From: Rhodocyclaceae bacterium
GTDB lineage: Bacteria; Pseudomonadota; Gammaproteobacteria; Burkholderiales; Rhodocyclaceae
NCBI GenBank assembly: GCA_008080565.1
Contig: VIKE01000005.1
Span: 1-64,000, forward strand
DNA length: 64,000 bases
Reading direction: 5' to 3'
In this document: positions 35,748 through 44,792 of the stretch, in pieces
How the letters are laid out: each line of letters starts with the position of its first letter
Position numbering within the stretch: the first letter of the stretch is position 1
Program-made: the position numbers and the translations under genes
Notes under the pieces: generated by a model
Told to the model about the DNA's origin: nothing
Databases searched by the model: none
What the model saw: only the letters and a program-made list of their open reading frames with translations

Positions 35748-36164
35748 ATGGCTTACGAAGTGGTCTGGGAACCTGAAGGTGTGGTGAATCAGTTTTCAGG
35801 AGTTGTTCCTGGCTGGGAGTTCATCGAGTCTGTCAAGAATGTTCAGAGCGATTTTCGCTTCGATGAGGCGCGCTACGTCATCAACGATTTTTCGGAGGTG
35901 ACGAAAAACGGGCTGACCGAGGACGTGCTGACCGAGTACGCGGCGCTCCTGTTTGGTGCTTACGCTTCGCATCCGAATTGCCGGGTGGTCTTTGTCACTA
36001 CCGACAAGGCACTGGCGGCGCAGGTCATCAATATACCGGCCGTGGTCGGGCTTGCTTCCTACCAGACTGAAATTCGCCCGACACTTGCTGAAGCACGGGA
36101 TTGGCTGGATGCCCAGCCGCAGTTGTTTTTGATGAGCAACGTGATGGGTTTTCGGGTCAGTTAA
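35748..36164 (+). CDS. Uncharacterised 138-residue protein
   Basis: The ATG at 35748 follows AAGGTGGTGT, and the coding bias matches surrounding genes. The product is acidic, has no signal peptide or membrane segment and alternates strands and helices: MAYEVVWEPEGVVNQFSG, then a helix with PGWEFIESVKNVQ, then VRFVTTDK-like strands (CRVVFVTTDKALAAQV). The pattern resembles SpoIIAA/STAS-like stand-alone domains, but I cannot support that name with a motif. It stands alone between acnB and a convergent DUF188 gene. Confidence 0.7.
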   Translation: MAYEVVWEPEGVVNQFSGVVPGWEFIESVKNVQSDFRFDEARYVINDFSEVTKNGLTEDVLTEYAALLFGAYASHPNCRVVFVTTDKALAAQVINIPAVVGLASYQTEIRPTLAEARDWLDAQPQLFLMSNVMGFRVS

Positions 36165-36225
36165 TGGCCCGGCGGGGCTGGCTAAGGGCTGGCCCGTGGT
36201 TGTCCCTGGTCAATGATGAAGCCGG

Positions 36226-36678
36226 TCATACGATCGGAATTCTCGCCAGAAAACGATCGAGTTGATTGGCGAAGGCTTGCCGGTCGGCTTGGCTGAAGGC
36301 GCTGGGGCCACCGGTTTCGACGCCGGCGCCGCGCAGTTCTTCCATGAAATTACGCATCGTCAGGCGTTCCTGGATGGTCGCCGTGGTGTACATCTCGCCA
36401 CGTGGATTCAGTGCATGGGCCCCGCGCCCGATGACCAGCGAGGCAAGCGGGATGTCGGCGGTAATGACGAGATCGCCCGCGGTCAGTTGATCGACGATGT
36501 GCGCATCGGCGACATCGAAGCCGCTCGGCACCTGGATGGCGCGGATGAACTTCGATGGCGGCGTCCGCAGCATCTGGTTGGCGACCAGAATGGTCTGGAT
36601 CTGCCGACGCTCGGCAGCGCGGAAGATGATTTCCTTGATGACGCCGGGGCAGGCGTCGGCATCGACCCAGATCTGCAT
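36226..36678 (-). CDS. YaiI/YqxD family (DUF188) protein
   Basis: The 150-residue protein has the hallmark [18 protein letters not shown] start and [27 protein letters not shown], both diagnostic of the UPF0178/YaiI family. The acidic residues D6 and D8 and the later TADIPLA aspartate suggest a PIN-like nuclease fold. The cellular role is unknown. Its start lies 8 bp after the stop of the MBL-fold gene, so they are probably co-transcribed. Confidence 0.88.
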   Translation of the reverse strand: MQIWVDADACPGVIKEIIFRAAERRQIQTILVANQMLRTPPSKFIRAIQVPSGFDVADAHIVDQLTAGDLVITADIPLASLVIGRGAHALNPRGEMYTTATIQERLTMRNFMEELRGAGVETGGPSAFSQADRQAFANQLDRFLARIPIV

Positions 36679-36686
36679 GCCGCGTT

Positions 36687-37661
36687 CTATTTCGGCATCG
36701 GGGCGAATTCGGCCGGGACCCAGGCATAGCCGCCAGCCGATTCCTTGCGGACGTGACCGATGCCGGGGAAGGGCAGGTGCATGCCGGCCACCATCAATTT
36801 TTCCTTGGCGGCCTGGAAGAAAATGCGCTTGCGGGCGGCGACGGCCTGCTTCGGGTCGTTGTCGTATTCAAAGGCGACTTCCGGGCGGGCGAACTGCACG
36901 GCATGGTTATGCACCAGGTCGCCGAGGATGAGCAGACGCTGGTCGCCGCTCTGGAACAAATAGCTGGCGTGGCCAGGGGTGTGGCCGTGGGTGTCGACGC
37001 TGGAAATCCCGGCCAGCAGTTCGCGGTCGCTGTCGAAAGTCTTCCACTTGCCGGCGGCGAGGTAGGGGGCGGCGGCATCGCGTGACATCTTGAAGAAGGG
37101 CTGGAAATCTTTCGGCGCCTTGGCGGCGATTTCTTCGCTCAGCCAGAAGTCGTTGTCGGCCTGGGCCGACCACACTTCGGCGTTGACGAAGACGCGCTGG
37201 CCTTCCGGCGTGACCAGACCATTGACGTGGTCGCCGTGCAAGTGGGTGATGAGCACGGTGTCCACCTGCTCGGGGTTGTAGCCGGCGGCCTTCAGGTTAT
37301 CGACGATGTTGCCGAGGCCTGGCCCGAACAGCTTGGCGGCGCCGGCATCGACCAGCACCAGCTTGTTGCCGGTGTTGACCAGGTAGGCGTTCACGGCGGT
37401 CTGGACCTTGGGGCCTTTCAGGAACTGACGGGCGAGCAGGCGCTGGATGTCGCGCTTGGCGATGCTTTTGAGCAGTTTTTCGTCGAGGTCGATGGCGCCG
37501 TCGTAGAGCGCGGTGACTTCGAAACTGCCAAGCATCAGGCGGTAATAGCCGGGAACCTGGGTTTTCTGTTGCGGTGCTTCGGCGATCGCAAAGGTGGAAG
37601 CGACAGCGAGCAAGCCGGCAAAGATGCAGCGGCGAAGGAGGGATGAAACGGAGCTGTGCAT
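36687..37661 (-). CDS. Secreted MBL-fold metallo-hydrolase
   Basis: The 324-residue protein starts with a signal peptide ([20 protein letters not shown], cut after AIAEA). It has the metallo-beta-lactamase metal motif [10 protein letters not shown], then [11 protein letters not shown] and ILGDLVHN, giving the usual two-metal site. Such periplasmic relatives of lactonases and phosphonatases are widespread. The ATG at 37661 follows a perfect AGGAG; the frame is open further upstream, but that part has no protein-like composition. The substrate is unknown. Confidence 0.85.
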   Translation of the reverse strand: MHSSVSSLLRRCIFAGLLAVASTFAIAEAPQQKTQVPGYYRLMLGSFEVTALYDGAIDLDEKLLKSIAKRDIQRLLARQFLKGPKVQTAVNAYLVNTGNKLVLVDAGAAKLFGPGLGNIVDNLKAAGYNPEQVDTVLITHLHGDHVNGLVTPEGQRVFVNAEVWSAQADNDFWLSEEIAAKAPKDFQPFFKMSRDAAAPYLAAGKWKTFDSDRELLAGISSVDTHGHTPGHASYLFQSGDQRLLILGDLVHNHAVQFARPEVAFEYDNDPKQAVAARKRIFFQAAKEKLMVAGMHLPFPGIGHVRKESAGGYAWVPAEFAPMPK

Positions 37662-37857
37662 CGATTTCTCCTGAGGGGAATGGGCGGGTTTGGTCAGCGG
37701 CTTGACTGGTCGTGGCCAGTTTGGCCGAAGGGCGAATATTGCCACGGCTTGGCCGGTTGACAAATGCATGCCTGCTGCCGTTTCATGAGGGGCGGGTTGA
37801 ACTCCCGTTTTCCTTGCCCGCACTTGGCAGCCCAATCTCCGACAGGAGGAGAGTCCG

Positions 37858-39144
37858 ATGATTCGAGAACGCTTGCTGCGCAACCTCCGTCCTTTTGGCC
37901 TGATGTTCATTCTCCTTGCTCAGGCAGTGACGGTGGTCGCGCAGATTCCCGACAGGTTGCCGCCGGCGCCGGACTATATCGGCGAAATTCGCCGCTCGCC
38001 GGACGGCCAATTGAAGACGGTTGCCGCTGACCCGAAGCTGGCCGCCATCGCAGCCAAGCCGGCGACAATGGTCGTCGGCCCGGGTGAGAAAATCACCACG
38101 ATCACCGAGGCGGCGCGCCTGGCTCAGGATGGCGAGGTCATCGAGATTCGTCCGGGCGATTACCACGGTCAACCGGCAATTTGGGCCAAAAATGAAATCA
38201 TCATCCGCGGCTCCGGCGCCCGGCCGGTCATGCTGGCCGACGGCAAGAGCGCCGAGGGCAAGGCGATCTGGGTCGTCCGCGGCGGCAAGGTGCGGATCGA
38301 GAACATCGAGTTTCGCGGCGCCCGGGTGGCCAGCCTCAACGGTGCCGGCATCCGCTTCGAAAAGGGCGATCTGACGATCCAGTCCTGCGCCTTCTTCGAC
38401 AACGAAATGGGAATCCTGACGGCGAATTCACCGGAGCAGAGCCTGGAAGTCGTCGATAGCGAATTCGGCGATGCGCCGCGCCATCCTGGTGACCTGCACC
38501 ATCTGCTCTACGTCGGCGGGATCGGCAAGTTCGTGCTGCGCGGCAGTCGCTTCTCAAACGGCTATCTTGGTCATCTGGTCAAGTCGCGGGCCCGTGAGAA
38601 TCACATCCTGTACAACATGCTGGTTGATGGCGCCGGCGGGCGGGCTTCCTACGAACTTGAGTTCCCGAACGGCGGGCTCGCCTATGTCATCGGCAATGCC
38701 ATCGGCCAGAGCGCCGGGACCGATAATCCGAGCATTGTTGCCTACGGTGCCGAAGGTCGGCGCTGGCCGGATAACGCGCTGGTCATGGCGCACAACACGC
38801 TGATCAACGACAGCCATGCCGGAAAATTTCTGAACGTTTTTGGCGAAAAGATCGGGGCGGATGTCGAGGTCTGGCTGCTCAACAACCTGATGGTCGGGCC
38901 GGGCGACCTTTACAAGCCGGCGCAGGGGCGGTTCGATGGCAATCGTCTGGTGGCGCGTGGCGATCTCATTGAAACGAGTGGCGTACCGCTGCGCCTGACC
39001 AATATGTCGCCGCTACGTGGTGCAGTCAGGCCGCCGGGCCAGGCAAGGGGTGTTGAATTGATGCCGAGCGCGGAGTTCCATTTCCCGGTCGGCAGCCGCC
39101 CGATGCGCCCGAACAGCATGCTGGCACCGGGCGCTTTTCAGTAA
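37858..39144 (+). CDS. Secreted right-handed beta-helix protein
   Basis: The 428-residue protein starts with a hydrophobic signal (LRPFGLMFILLAQAVTVVAQ) and continues as a repeating parallel beta-helix: GEVIEIRPGDYHGQPAIWAK, IIIRGSGARPVML and VRIENIEFRGARV are rungs of the pectate-lyase-like kind. A segment DAPRHPGDLHHLLYVGG near residue 205-220 may hold active-site residues. The ATG at 37858 has a strong AGGAGG-type site. It could be a polysaccharide lyase or a structural surface protein. It stands alone, divergent from the MBL hydrolase. Confidence 0.75.
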   Translation: MIRERLLRNLRPFGLMFILLAQAVTVVAQIPDRLPPAPDYIGEIRRSPDGQLKTVAADPKLAAIAAKPATMVVGPGEKITTITEAARLAQDGEVIEIRPGDYHGQPAIWAKNEIIIRGSGARPVMLADGKSAEGKAIWVVRGGKVRIENIEFRGARVASLNGAGIRFEKGDLTIQSCAFFDNEMGILTANSPEQSLEVVDSEFGDAPRHPGDLHHLLYVGGIGKFVLRGSRFSNGYLGHLVKSRARENHILYNMLVDGAGGRASYELEFPNGGLAYVIGNAIGQSAGTDNPSIVAYGAEGRRWPDNALVMAHNTLINDSHAGKFLNVFGEKIGADVEVWLLNNLMVGPGDLYKPAQGRFDGNRLVARGDLIETSGVPLRLTNMSPLRGAVRPPGQARGVELMPSAEFHFPVGSRPMRPNSMLAPGAFQ

Positions 39145-39145
39145 T

Positions 39146-39994
39146 TTAGACGGGCTTGGCGCCCATCGCCTCGCCCAACTGGATGGCGCCGGTCGGCACC
39201 CAGTCCGGGTTGAAGGCCAGCGTGTCCTTCGGGAAGAGCATGACGACCGTCGAGCCGAGCAGGAAGCGGCCCATTTCTTCGCCCTTTTTCAGCACGATGT
39301 TCTGCTCTTCGTAACGCCATTCGCGGACGACGCCGGGGCGCGGCGGGTTGACCGTACCGTGCCAGACGGTGGCCATGCTGCCAACGATGGTGGCGCCGAC
39401 CAGGGTCAGCACGAAGGGACCGAATTCCGATTCGAAAACACAGACGACCCGCTCGTTGCGGGCAAAAAGGCCGGGCACGCCGCGTGCCGTGGTCGGATTG
39501 ACCGAGAACAGTTCGCCGGGCACGTAGATCATGCGTTTCAGCTTGCCACCGCAGGGCATGTGAATGCGGTGGTAGTCGCGCGGGCTCAAGTAGAGAGTGG
39601 CGAAGCTGCCGTTCTCGAATTGCTTGGCCAATTCGCGGTCGCCGCCGACCAGTGCGGTGGTCGAATAGCTGTGGCCCTTGGCCTGGAAAATCTGGTCGCG
39701 GGCGATGGGGCCGAACTGGCTGATCGCGCCATCGACCGGGCTGATGAAATCGGCGTCGGCCTGCGGTCGGGCGCCTTCCTTGAGCGGCCGCGTGAAGAAT
39801 TCGTTGAAGCTCTTGTAGCTGGCGATGTCCGGGTTGGCTGCCTCGGCCATGTTCACGTTGTAGCGGCCGACGAACCAGCGGATGACGCTGGTCGTCAGGC
39901 TGCCGGCTTCTTTTGAGGCCAGCTTGCCAGCGAGGGCGGTCAACGCCTGTTTCGGAATCAGGTATTGGGGCAGTACGGCAAGGCGGTCGGACAT
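39146..39994 (-). CDS. psd: Phosphatidylserine decarboxylase
   Basis: The 282-residue proenzyme makes phosphatidylethanolamine in the inner membrane. The self-cleavage site LLGST, which yields the pyruvoyl group, is near the C terminus (FLLGSTVVMLFPKD). The conserved SPVDGAISQFG and LSPRDYHRIHMPCGG hold the Asp-His-Ser maturation triad residues. The length fits the full proenzyme. It is convergent with the beta-helix gene, whose stop is 1 bp away. Confidence 0.93.
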   Translation of the reverse strand: MSDRLAVLPQYLIPKQALTALAGKLASKEAGSLTTSVIRWFVGRYNVNMAEAANPDIASYKSFNEFFTRPLKEGARPQADADFISPVDGAISQFGPIARDQIFQAKGHSYSTTALVGGDRELAKQFENGSFATLYLSPRDYHRIHMPCGGKLKRMIYVPGELFSVNPTTARGVPGLFARNERVVCVFESEFGPFVLTLVGATIVGSMATVWHGTVNPPRPGVVREWRYEEQNIVLKKGEEMGRFLLGSTVVMLFPKDTLAFNPDWVPTGAIQLGEAMGAKPV

Positions 39995-40078
39995 GAAGGA
40001 GCCAAGGAAACGGAAGCCCGCAATTATACGGGCTAGCCACTTGGCAATCCTATTGTCGCCAGATTGCTGGAGTCGAAT

Positions 40079-40447
40079 TCAGTCCTTAGAGTAAAGGCCG
40101 ACCCGGTTGCCTTCGCAGTCGATGAACAGGGCGATGTGGCCGATGTTATTGCCAAGATCGGTCTTGTCCATGACCACTTGGCCACCGGCAGCCGGGATGC
40201 GGGCGAGCACGACGTTGAGGTCGGCGCCGCCGTCGAGGTAGATCAGTGTGCCGTTGTCGCGCGGCTGCAGTTGCGGCATGGCGACCAGGGCACCGCTCGG
40301 GTAGGGCTCGGCGTAGGGGAAGATGGCCATGGCGATACCCCCGCAGTGTTCGCGGCGCAGTTCGATGGCGAGGATGTTCTGGTAAAAGGCGACGGCCCGA
40401 TCGAGGTTGGTGGTGGCGATTTCGAACCAGCGCAGCGGATTGTCCAT
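40079..40447 (-). CDS. VOC/glyoxalase family protein
   Basis: The 122-residue protein has the vicinal-oxygen-chelate fold: MDNPLRWFEIATTNLDRAVAF begins the first beta-alpha unit, and GHIALFIDCEGNRVGLYSKD ends the second with a metal-site glutamate/histidine pattern. It starts at ATG 40447 after GGAGA. It is divergent from a WYL-type regulator that likely controls it, a common pairing. Members act on lactoylglutathione, bleomycin or other ligands; the substrate here is unknown. Confidence 0.85.
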   Translation of the reverse strand: MDNPLRWFEIATTNLDRAVAFYQNILAIELRREHCGGIAMAIFPYAEPYPSGALVAMPQLQPRDNGTLIYLDGGADLNVVLARIPAAGGQVVMDKTDLGNNIGHIALFIDCEGNRVGLYSKD

Positions 40448-40594
40448 GATGTTTTCTCCGAAAATGTTCAGCGGCGGGATGCCGTTGATGCGCTGCATTC
40501 TGGCTGGGGGCTCCTGACAGCATGGTGTCAGGAGGCTTGTCATGGCCTGCGAAACGGCGTGCTATGCTGAAATTCCCGATTTCCCCGTCATGAC

Positions 40595-41290
40595 ATGCGC
40601 CCAGCCGACCGACTGTTCCAGATCATCCTGCTCCTTCGTAATGGGCGCGTCGTTACCGCCGCCGCCTTGGCCGAAGCGCTTGAGGTTTCGGAACGCACCA
40701 TCTACCGCGATATCGCCGATCTGGTGAAATCCGGCGCGCCGATCGATGGCGAGGCGGGCGTCGGTTATCGCCTGCGCCGCGGTTACCAGTTGCCGCCGCT
40801 GATGTTTACCGGCGATGAACTCGAAGCGCTGGTGGTCGGCGCCAAGCTGGTTCGGGCCTGGGGCGATTCTGCCTTGGGCAAGGCGGCGGAGCAGGCGATG
40901 GCGCGCATCGAGGCGGTTTTGCCGCGGGCGCTGGAAGATCGCGTCAATGCCTCAAGCCGGCGTTTTCTGGCGCTCGATTGTCTGCAGCCGGCGCCCTTGC
41001 GTGAGCCGATGGCCATGTTGAGGTCCGGCATGGAAAGCGGCCGCAAAGTTTCGGTCAGTTATCGGCGAGCCGATGGCGAGGTTTCGCAACGCACGCTATG
41101 GCCGCTCGGCCTGGTTTTCTGGGGGCATTGCTGGACGCTCGGCGCCTGGTGCGAGTTACGCCAGGGCTTTCGAACTTTCCGGGTTGATCGCATCCAGGCG
41201 GTCGAGCTGATCGACGCAACTTTCGACGACCGTTACGGTCATCTCTGGCGCGACTACCTGGCCACGGCGCGTGGCGAGGGCGAAGCCTAG
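40595..41290 (+). CDS. YafY-type HTH/WYL transcriptional regulator
   Basis: The 231-residue regulator has an N-terminal DeoR-like helix-turn-helix (RPADRLFQIILLLRN then VSERTIYRDIADL) and a C-terminal WYL domain (SVSYRRADGEVSQRTLWPLG and GAWCELRQGFRTFRVDRI). WYL domains sense small ligands or nucleic acid. It is divergent from the glyoxalase-like gene with 147 bp between the starts, so it probably controls that gene and itself. Its end overlaps the convergent rlmF gene by 4 bp. Confidence 0.87.
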   Translation: MRPADRLFQIILLLRNGRVVTAAALAEALEVSERTIYRDIADLVKSGAPIDGEAGVGYRLRRGYQLPPLMFTGDELEALVVGAKLVRAWGDSALGKAAEQAMARIEAVLPRALEDRVNASSRRFLALDCLQPAPLREPMAMLRSGMESGRKVSVSYRRADGEVSQRTLWPLGLVFWGHCWTLGAWCELRQGFRTFRVDRIQAVELIDATFDDRYGHLWRDYLATARGEGEA

Positions 41291-42291
41291 TCCGCGCTGT
41301 CGCTGACCGGGAAGGCGGGTTGGGCGTCGGGCGCCGTGGTGCCGAAGGACGGGGCGGAGGACCAGTGTTCCTTGCGCCATTTCTCGCGTTCGCCGTTGCC
41401 GAAGAAGCTCCAGGCGATCAGCCGGCTTTGCTTCTGGCCTTGGGCCATCGGGATGATGCGTGATTCGACGACCTTGGCTTTCTTGAGCGCGGCTTCGATG
41501 TGCGGCAGGTTGTCGCCCTGCGAGAGCAGGCTGGTGAACCACATGACGCGCTTCGGGATGTTGCAGCTTTGTTCGATCATCAGTTTGACGAAGGCGCGTT
41601 CGCCGCCGTTGCACCACAGCTCACTGCCGCCACCGCCGAAATTGAGGCGCGGCTCGGCGGCACCGCGTTTGGCGCCCGGCTTGTTGAGGTTGTTCCATTT
41701 GCGCTGGCTGACGGCATGAACGTCATCCGGCGAGTTGTGGAAGGGCGGGTTGCAGATCGACAGGTCGAACACTTCGCCGGAGCGCAGCAGGCCCGTGAAA
41801 ATATTTTCCCAGACGGTCTGGTGGCGCAGTTCGATTTCGCCATCCAGTTCGGGATTCTTGGCGATGATGGCGGCGGCATTGGCCAGCGCGGCCTCGTCGA
41901 TATCGACGCCGAGGAAGGACCAGCCGTATTCGGCGTGGCCGATGAGCGGATAGACGAGGTTGGCGCCGGTACCGATGTCGAGCACACGCACGCCGGGGCC
42001 GCTCGGGATGTTCTTCTTGTTGCAGGTGGCGAGCAGGTCGGCAACGGCGTGGATGTAGTCGGCGCGGCCGGGAATCGGCGGGCACAGGTAGCCGGCCGGA
42101 ATGTCCCAGCCCTTGACGCCGTAGTGATGCATGAGGATCGCCCGGTTGAGCATCTTGACCGCGGTCGGGTTGGCGAAATCGATGCTCGGGGTGCCGGCCT
42201 GCGTCGTCTTGATGTGCTTGGCGAGCGCCGCCGAGGTGGCGGCCAGGGCGGCGAAATCGTAGCCGTCGGCGTTCTTGTTGCGGGGATGCAT
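41287..42291 (-). CDS. rlmF: 23S rRNA (adenine-1618-N6)-methyltransferase
   Basis: The 334-residue protein methylates A1618 of 23S rRNA. It starts MHPRNKNADGYDFAALA, typical of RlmF, and has the SAM motif VRVLDIGTGANLVYPLIG and the N6-adenine catalytic motif SICNPPFHNS. GGGGSELWCNGGERAF is another conserved RlmF block. The ATG at 42291 follows AAGGA. Codons upstream of that ATG are open but unrelated to the family. A dispersed repeat copy lies about 80 bp upstream. Confidence 0.92.
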   Translation of the reverse strand: MHPRNKNADGYDFAALAATSAALAKHIKTTQAGTPSIDFANPTAVKMLNRAILMHHYGVKGWDIPAGYLCPPIPGRADYIHAVADLLATCNKKNIPSGPGVRVLDIGTGANLVYPLIGHAEYGWSFLGVDIDEAALANAAAIIAKNPELDGEIELRHQTVWENIFTGLLRSGEVFDLSICNPPFHNSPDDVHAVSQRKWNNLNKPGAKRGAAEPRLNFGGGGSELWCNGGERAFVKLMIEQSCNIPKRVMWFTSLLSQGDNLPHIEAALKKAKVVESRIIPMAQGQKQSRLIAWSFFGNGEREKWRKEHWSSAPSFGTTAPDAQPAFPVSDSAD

Positions 42292-42368
42292 GGTGGTCCT
42301 TCCTACAGCGGGGACGGGATTGTCCCACGAAAGTGTTGCCAACACGACAATGGCCTGCTTGGCATGGC

Positions 42369-42406
42369 TTTGATTTTTGGCCGTTTTTTCCGGTTGACCG
42401 TGGCGG
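42369..42406 (+). repeat. Dispersed 36-bp intergenic motif, copy 3
   Basis: The copy reads TTTGATTTTTGGCC, then GTT, then TTTTCCGGTTGACCGTGG, and lies between the divergent rlmF and AAA ATPase genes, 49 bp before the ATPase start. It is on the plus strand. Confidence 0.7.
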
Positions 42407-42454
42407 CACAAAACTCGCTTAGTCGGGTGTATCGCTCAAACAGGGAGGCGGCTC

Positions 42455-44173
42455 ATGAAGCTGCAAATCGACCGACGGCACATCGAACCGATGATGCAGT
42501 CTTTTCCGCGACTGGAATTCGTGCGCGAACAATTGCGCTTCGGCAATCGCGTCGAGGTCTCGTTCAACCAGTTTGAGGATGGCGAGCTCGATCTGCTGCA
42601 AAGCCTCTACGCGGCGGGCGACAGCGAGTTGCGGGCGCGGGCGGCGCAGATTGCCACGTTGCGCCAGGCGCTGCATGAAGGCGGCCGGCGTTTCGAGGCC
42701 GAGGAGCTGGAAATGGCCGTGCCGGCCATTGCCCGTTATCTGGCCGAAAATGCTTCGCGCGGCTGGCTGTTTTCGGCCGGCATTACCGGCAAGCCGCTGG
42801 CCTACGTGGTGACGCGGCTGGACTTCACGCCGCCGTCCGAGGAAGAAACCGGCAAGATCTTCGTCGAACTCAAAGCCAATGCCAAGGCGCGGCTGGCGAC
42901 GGCGACGCTGCGCATTTCCGGCCCGGACATTGCCGGCCGGACCATCCCCGAAGTCTTCGCCACCAAGGGTTTCGTCAAGGAAACGCCGGCCTTGCTGGCC
43001 AGTTACGACGAAGGCGTCGAGCGCTATTTCGACTGGCGCGGGCAGTACGGCGCGCAGTTTTCCGGGACTGGCGTCGGTTACTTCGCCGAGAATCCGACGG
43101 CGACGCACCGCGATACCGATTACTCGCGCAAGGACATGATCATTTTGTCATCGACCGGCAGCCCGGCGCGGCTGGTCAACGACGAGAGCATCCTCGGCGA
43201 ACGCGTCCTGGCGCTCGATGCGACGGGCGACATCATGGCCAAGTTCGTCCGCCGCGTGCAGCGCAATTCGCGGCTGTCCGGCAAGGAGGAGGCCGAGATC
43301 GAGGAAACCCAGGCCGGCATCGCCAAGGGCCTGTTCACCGAGCTGCCGGTGCATTTCTACATGCTGATGTTTCACCTCGATCTGCACCATTACGTCTGGG
43401 TGCACGTCGATGACATGGAACCCTACGCCTACCAGCCGGAACTCAAAACCAAACTGGTTTTGCCGCCCGAACAGACCGATCTCATCGACATCCTGACCGC
43501 CGAGATGGACGTGCTGATGGACGACATCGTCTCCGGCAAGTCGGGCGGGACGACCGTGTTGTGCGCCGGGCCACCCGGTGTCGGCAAGACGCTGACTGCC
43601 GAGGTGTATTCCGAGATCATCCGTCGGCCGCTTTACCGCGTGCATTCGGGGCAACTCGGCCTGAACGTCGCAGCCATGGAAACGGCGCTCAAGGAAGTGC
43701 TGACCCGTGCCCAGCGCTGGGGGGCGGTCATGCTGATCGACGAGGCGGACGTGTACATCAAGAAGCGCGACGACAACATCACGATGAACGCCGTCGTCGG
43801 CGTGTTTTTGCGCGTGCTGGAGTATTTCAACGGGCTGCTCTTCCTGACCACCAACCGCGTCGATGACATCGACGAAGCCATCGTCTCGCGCTGCATTGCG
43901 CTGATCCGCTTCTACCCGCCGGACCGTGTTGATCGCAAGAAGATCTGGGGCGTCATGGCCGCGCAATTCGGCCTGAATCTGCCAGCTGACCTGCACGACC
44001 GCCTGCCCGATATTTTCCCGAAAGCCTCGGGCCGCGACATCAAGGGGCTGGCCAAACTGGTGGCGAAATACTGCAGTCAGAAAGCCTTGCCGCCGACCGA
44101 GGATGTCTTCCGCCGCTGTTCGATGTTCAGGGCCATGGATCAGGCGGAACTGCCGACCGAGGTGCCGGCCTGA
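42455..44173 (+). CDS. Orphan AAA+ ATPase
   Basis: The 572-residue protein has an unassigned N-terminal part of about 340 residues and a C-terminal AAA+ domain. The latter has Walker A CAGPPGVGKTLTAEV, Walker B AVMLIDEADVYI, sensor 1 LLFLTTNRVDDIDEA and the arginine-finger region VSRCIALIRFYPP. The acidic DDIVSGKSGGTTV segment precedes Walker A. The layout resembles AAA proteins with substrate-binding N domains, including Bcs1- or fungal-type relatives. There are no membrane segments. The ATG at 42455 follows GGAGG. No partner gene is adjacent and the role is unknown. Confidence 0.8.
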   Translation: MKLQIDRRHIEPMMQSFPRLEFVREQLRFGNRVEVSFNQFEDGELDLLQSLYAAGDSELRARAAQIATLRQALHEGGRRFEAEELEMAVPAIARYLAENASRGWLFSAGITGKPLAYVVTRLDFTPPSEEETGKIFVELKANAKARLATATLRISGPDIAGRTIPEVFATKGFVKETPALLASYDEGVERYFDWRGQYGAQFSGTGVGYFAENPTATHRDTDYSRKDMIILSSTGSPARLVNDESILGERVLALDATGDIMAKFVRRVQRNSRLSGKEEAEIEETQAGIAKGLFTELPVHFYMLMFHLDLHHYVWVHVDDMEPYAYQPELKTKLVLPPEQTDLIDILTAEMDVLMDDIVSGKSGGTTVLCAGPPGVGKTLTAEVYSEIIRRPLYRVHSGQLGLNVAAMETALKEVLTRAQRWGAVMLIDEADVYIKKRDDNITMNAVVGVFLRVLEYFNGLLFLTTNRVDDIDEAIVSRCIALIRFYPPDRVDRKKIWGVMAAQFGLNLPADLHDRLPDIFPKASGRDIKGLAKLVAKYCSQKALPPTEDVFRRCSMFRAMDQAELPTEVPA

Positions 44174-44176
44174 TCA

Positions 44177-44213
44177 TTTCGATTTTGGCCAAAATTTCCG
44201 GTTGACCGTGGAA
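44177..44213 (+). repeat. Dispersed 36-bp intergenic motif, copy 4
   Basis: This is the best-formed copy: TTTCGATTTTGGCCAAAA, with ATTTTGGCCAAAAT a perfect 14-bp palindrome, then TTTCCGGTTGACCGTGG. It begins 3 bp after the AAA ATPase stop codon. Confidence 0.75.
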
Positions 44214-44244
44214 TGCCACCCGGTCAGCCAGAAATTGCTAAAAA

Positions 44245-44709
44245 TTACGCCGCGAGCAGGGTTTCGTCGATCAGGGCAGCAATCACCGAGCCGCCGACGC
44301 CATCTTCCGGGTCCAGCGCCAGGACGCGCTTGATGGCCACTTCGGCCTGGGCCGGCTGGCTGTTGCGCAGATGGATGAAGGCCAGGCCCTTGAGCGCAGC
44401 CAGCGCACTGCCGGGAGCGTCTTGCCAGAGCAGCCAGTTGTCGGACAGGCCGGCTTGCCGGGCGGCGGCAGCGACCCAGCCCTGGGCAGCGCTCAATGCC
44501 TTGTCGAATTGCCGACAGCGGTTGTAGTGTTTCACCAGACAGCGGTGCGCCGGCAGGGCATCCGGGGCCAGGGCGAGGGCGGTCAGGAAGGCGTTTTCGG
44601 CCAGCTCCGGATGGGTGAAATGGGCGGCAACGCCTTGTTGTAGCAGGTGGTCTACGGCCGGCGGCAGTTGGCCGAAGTCGAGTTTGTCGTCGTTATCGAA
44701 TGCGTTCAT
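44245..44709 (-). CDS. TPR-like helical protein
   Basis: The 154-residue protein is almost wholly helical, with tetratricopeptide-like pairs: AENAFLTALALAPDALPAHR, DKALSAAQGWVAAAARQAG and QAEVAIKRVLALDPED. No signal peptide or membrane segment is seen. It is convergent with the AAA ATPase gene and alone on its strand. Proteins like this usually act as adaptors; nothing in the neighbourhood identifies a partner. Confidence 0.75.
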   Translation of the reverse strand: MNAFDNDDKLDFGQLPPAVDHLLQQGVAAHFTHPELAENAFLTALALAPDALPAHRCLVKHYNRCRQFDKALSAAQGWVAAAARQAGLSDNWLLWQDAPGSALAALKGLAFIHLRNSQPAQAEVAIKRVLALDPEDGVGGSVIAALIDETLLAA

Positions 44710-44792
44710 GGTGGCTGCTGTCAGGATTGCGGTATTTCTGAGTAAGCAACAAGCATGCGCAGATTTTGTTGAGCATTTTTCCAGGAGTTCCC

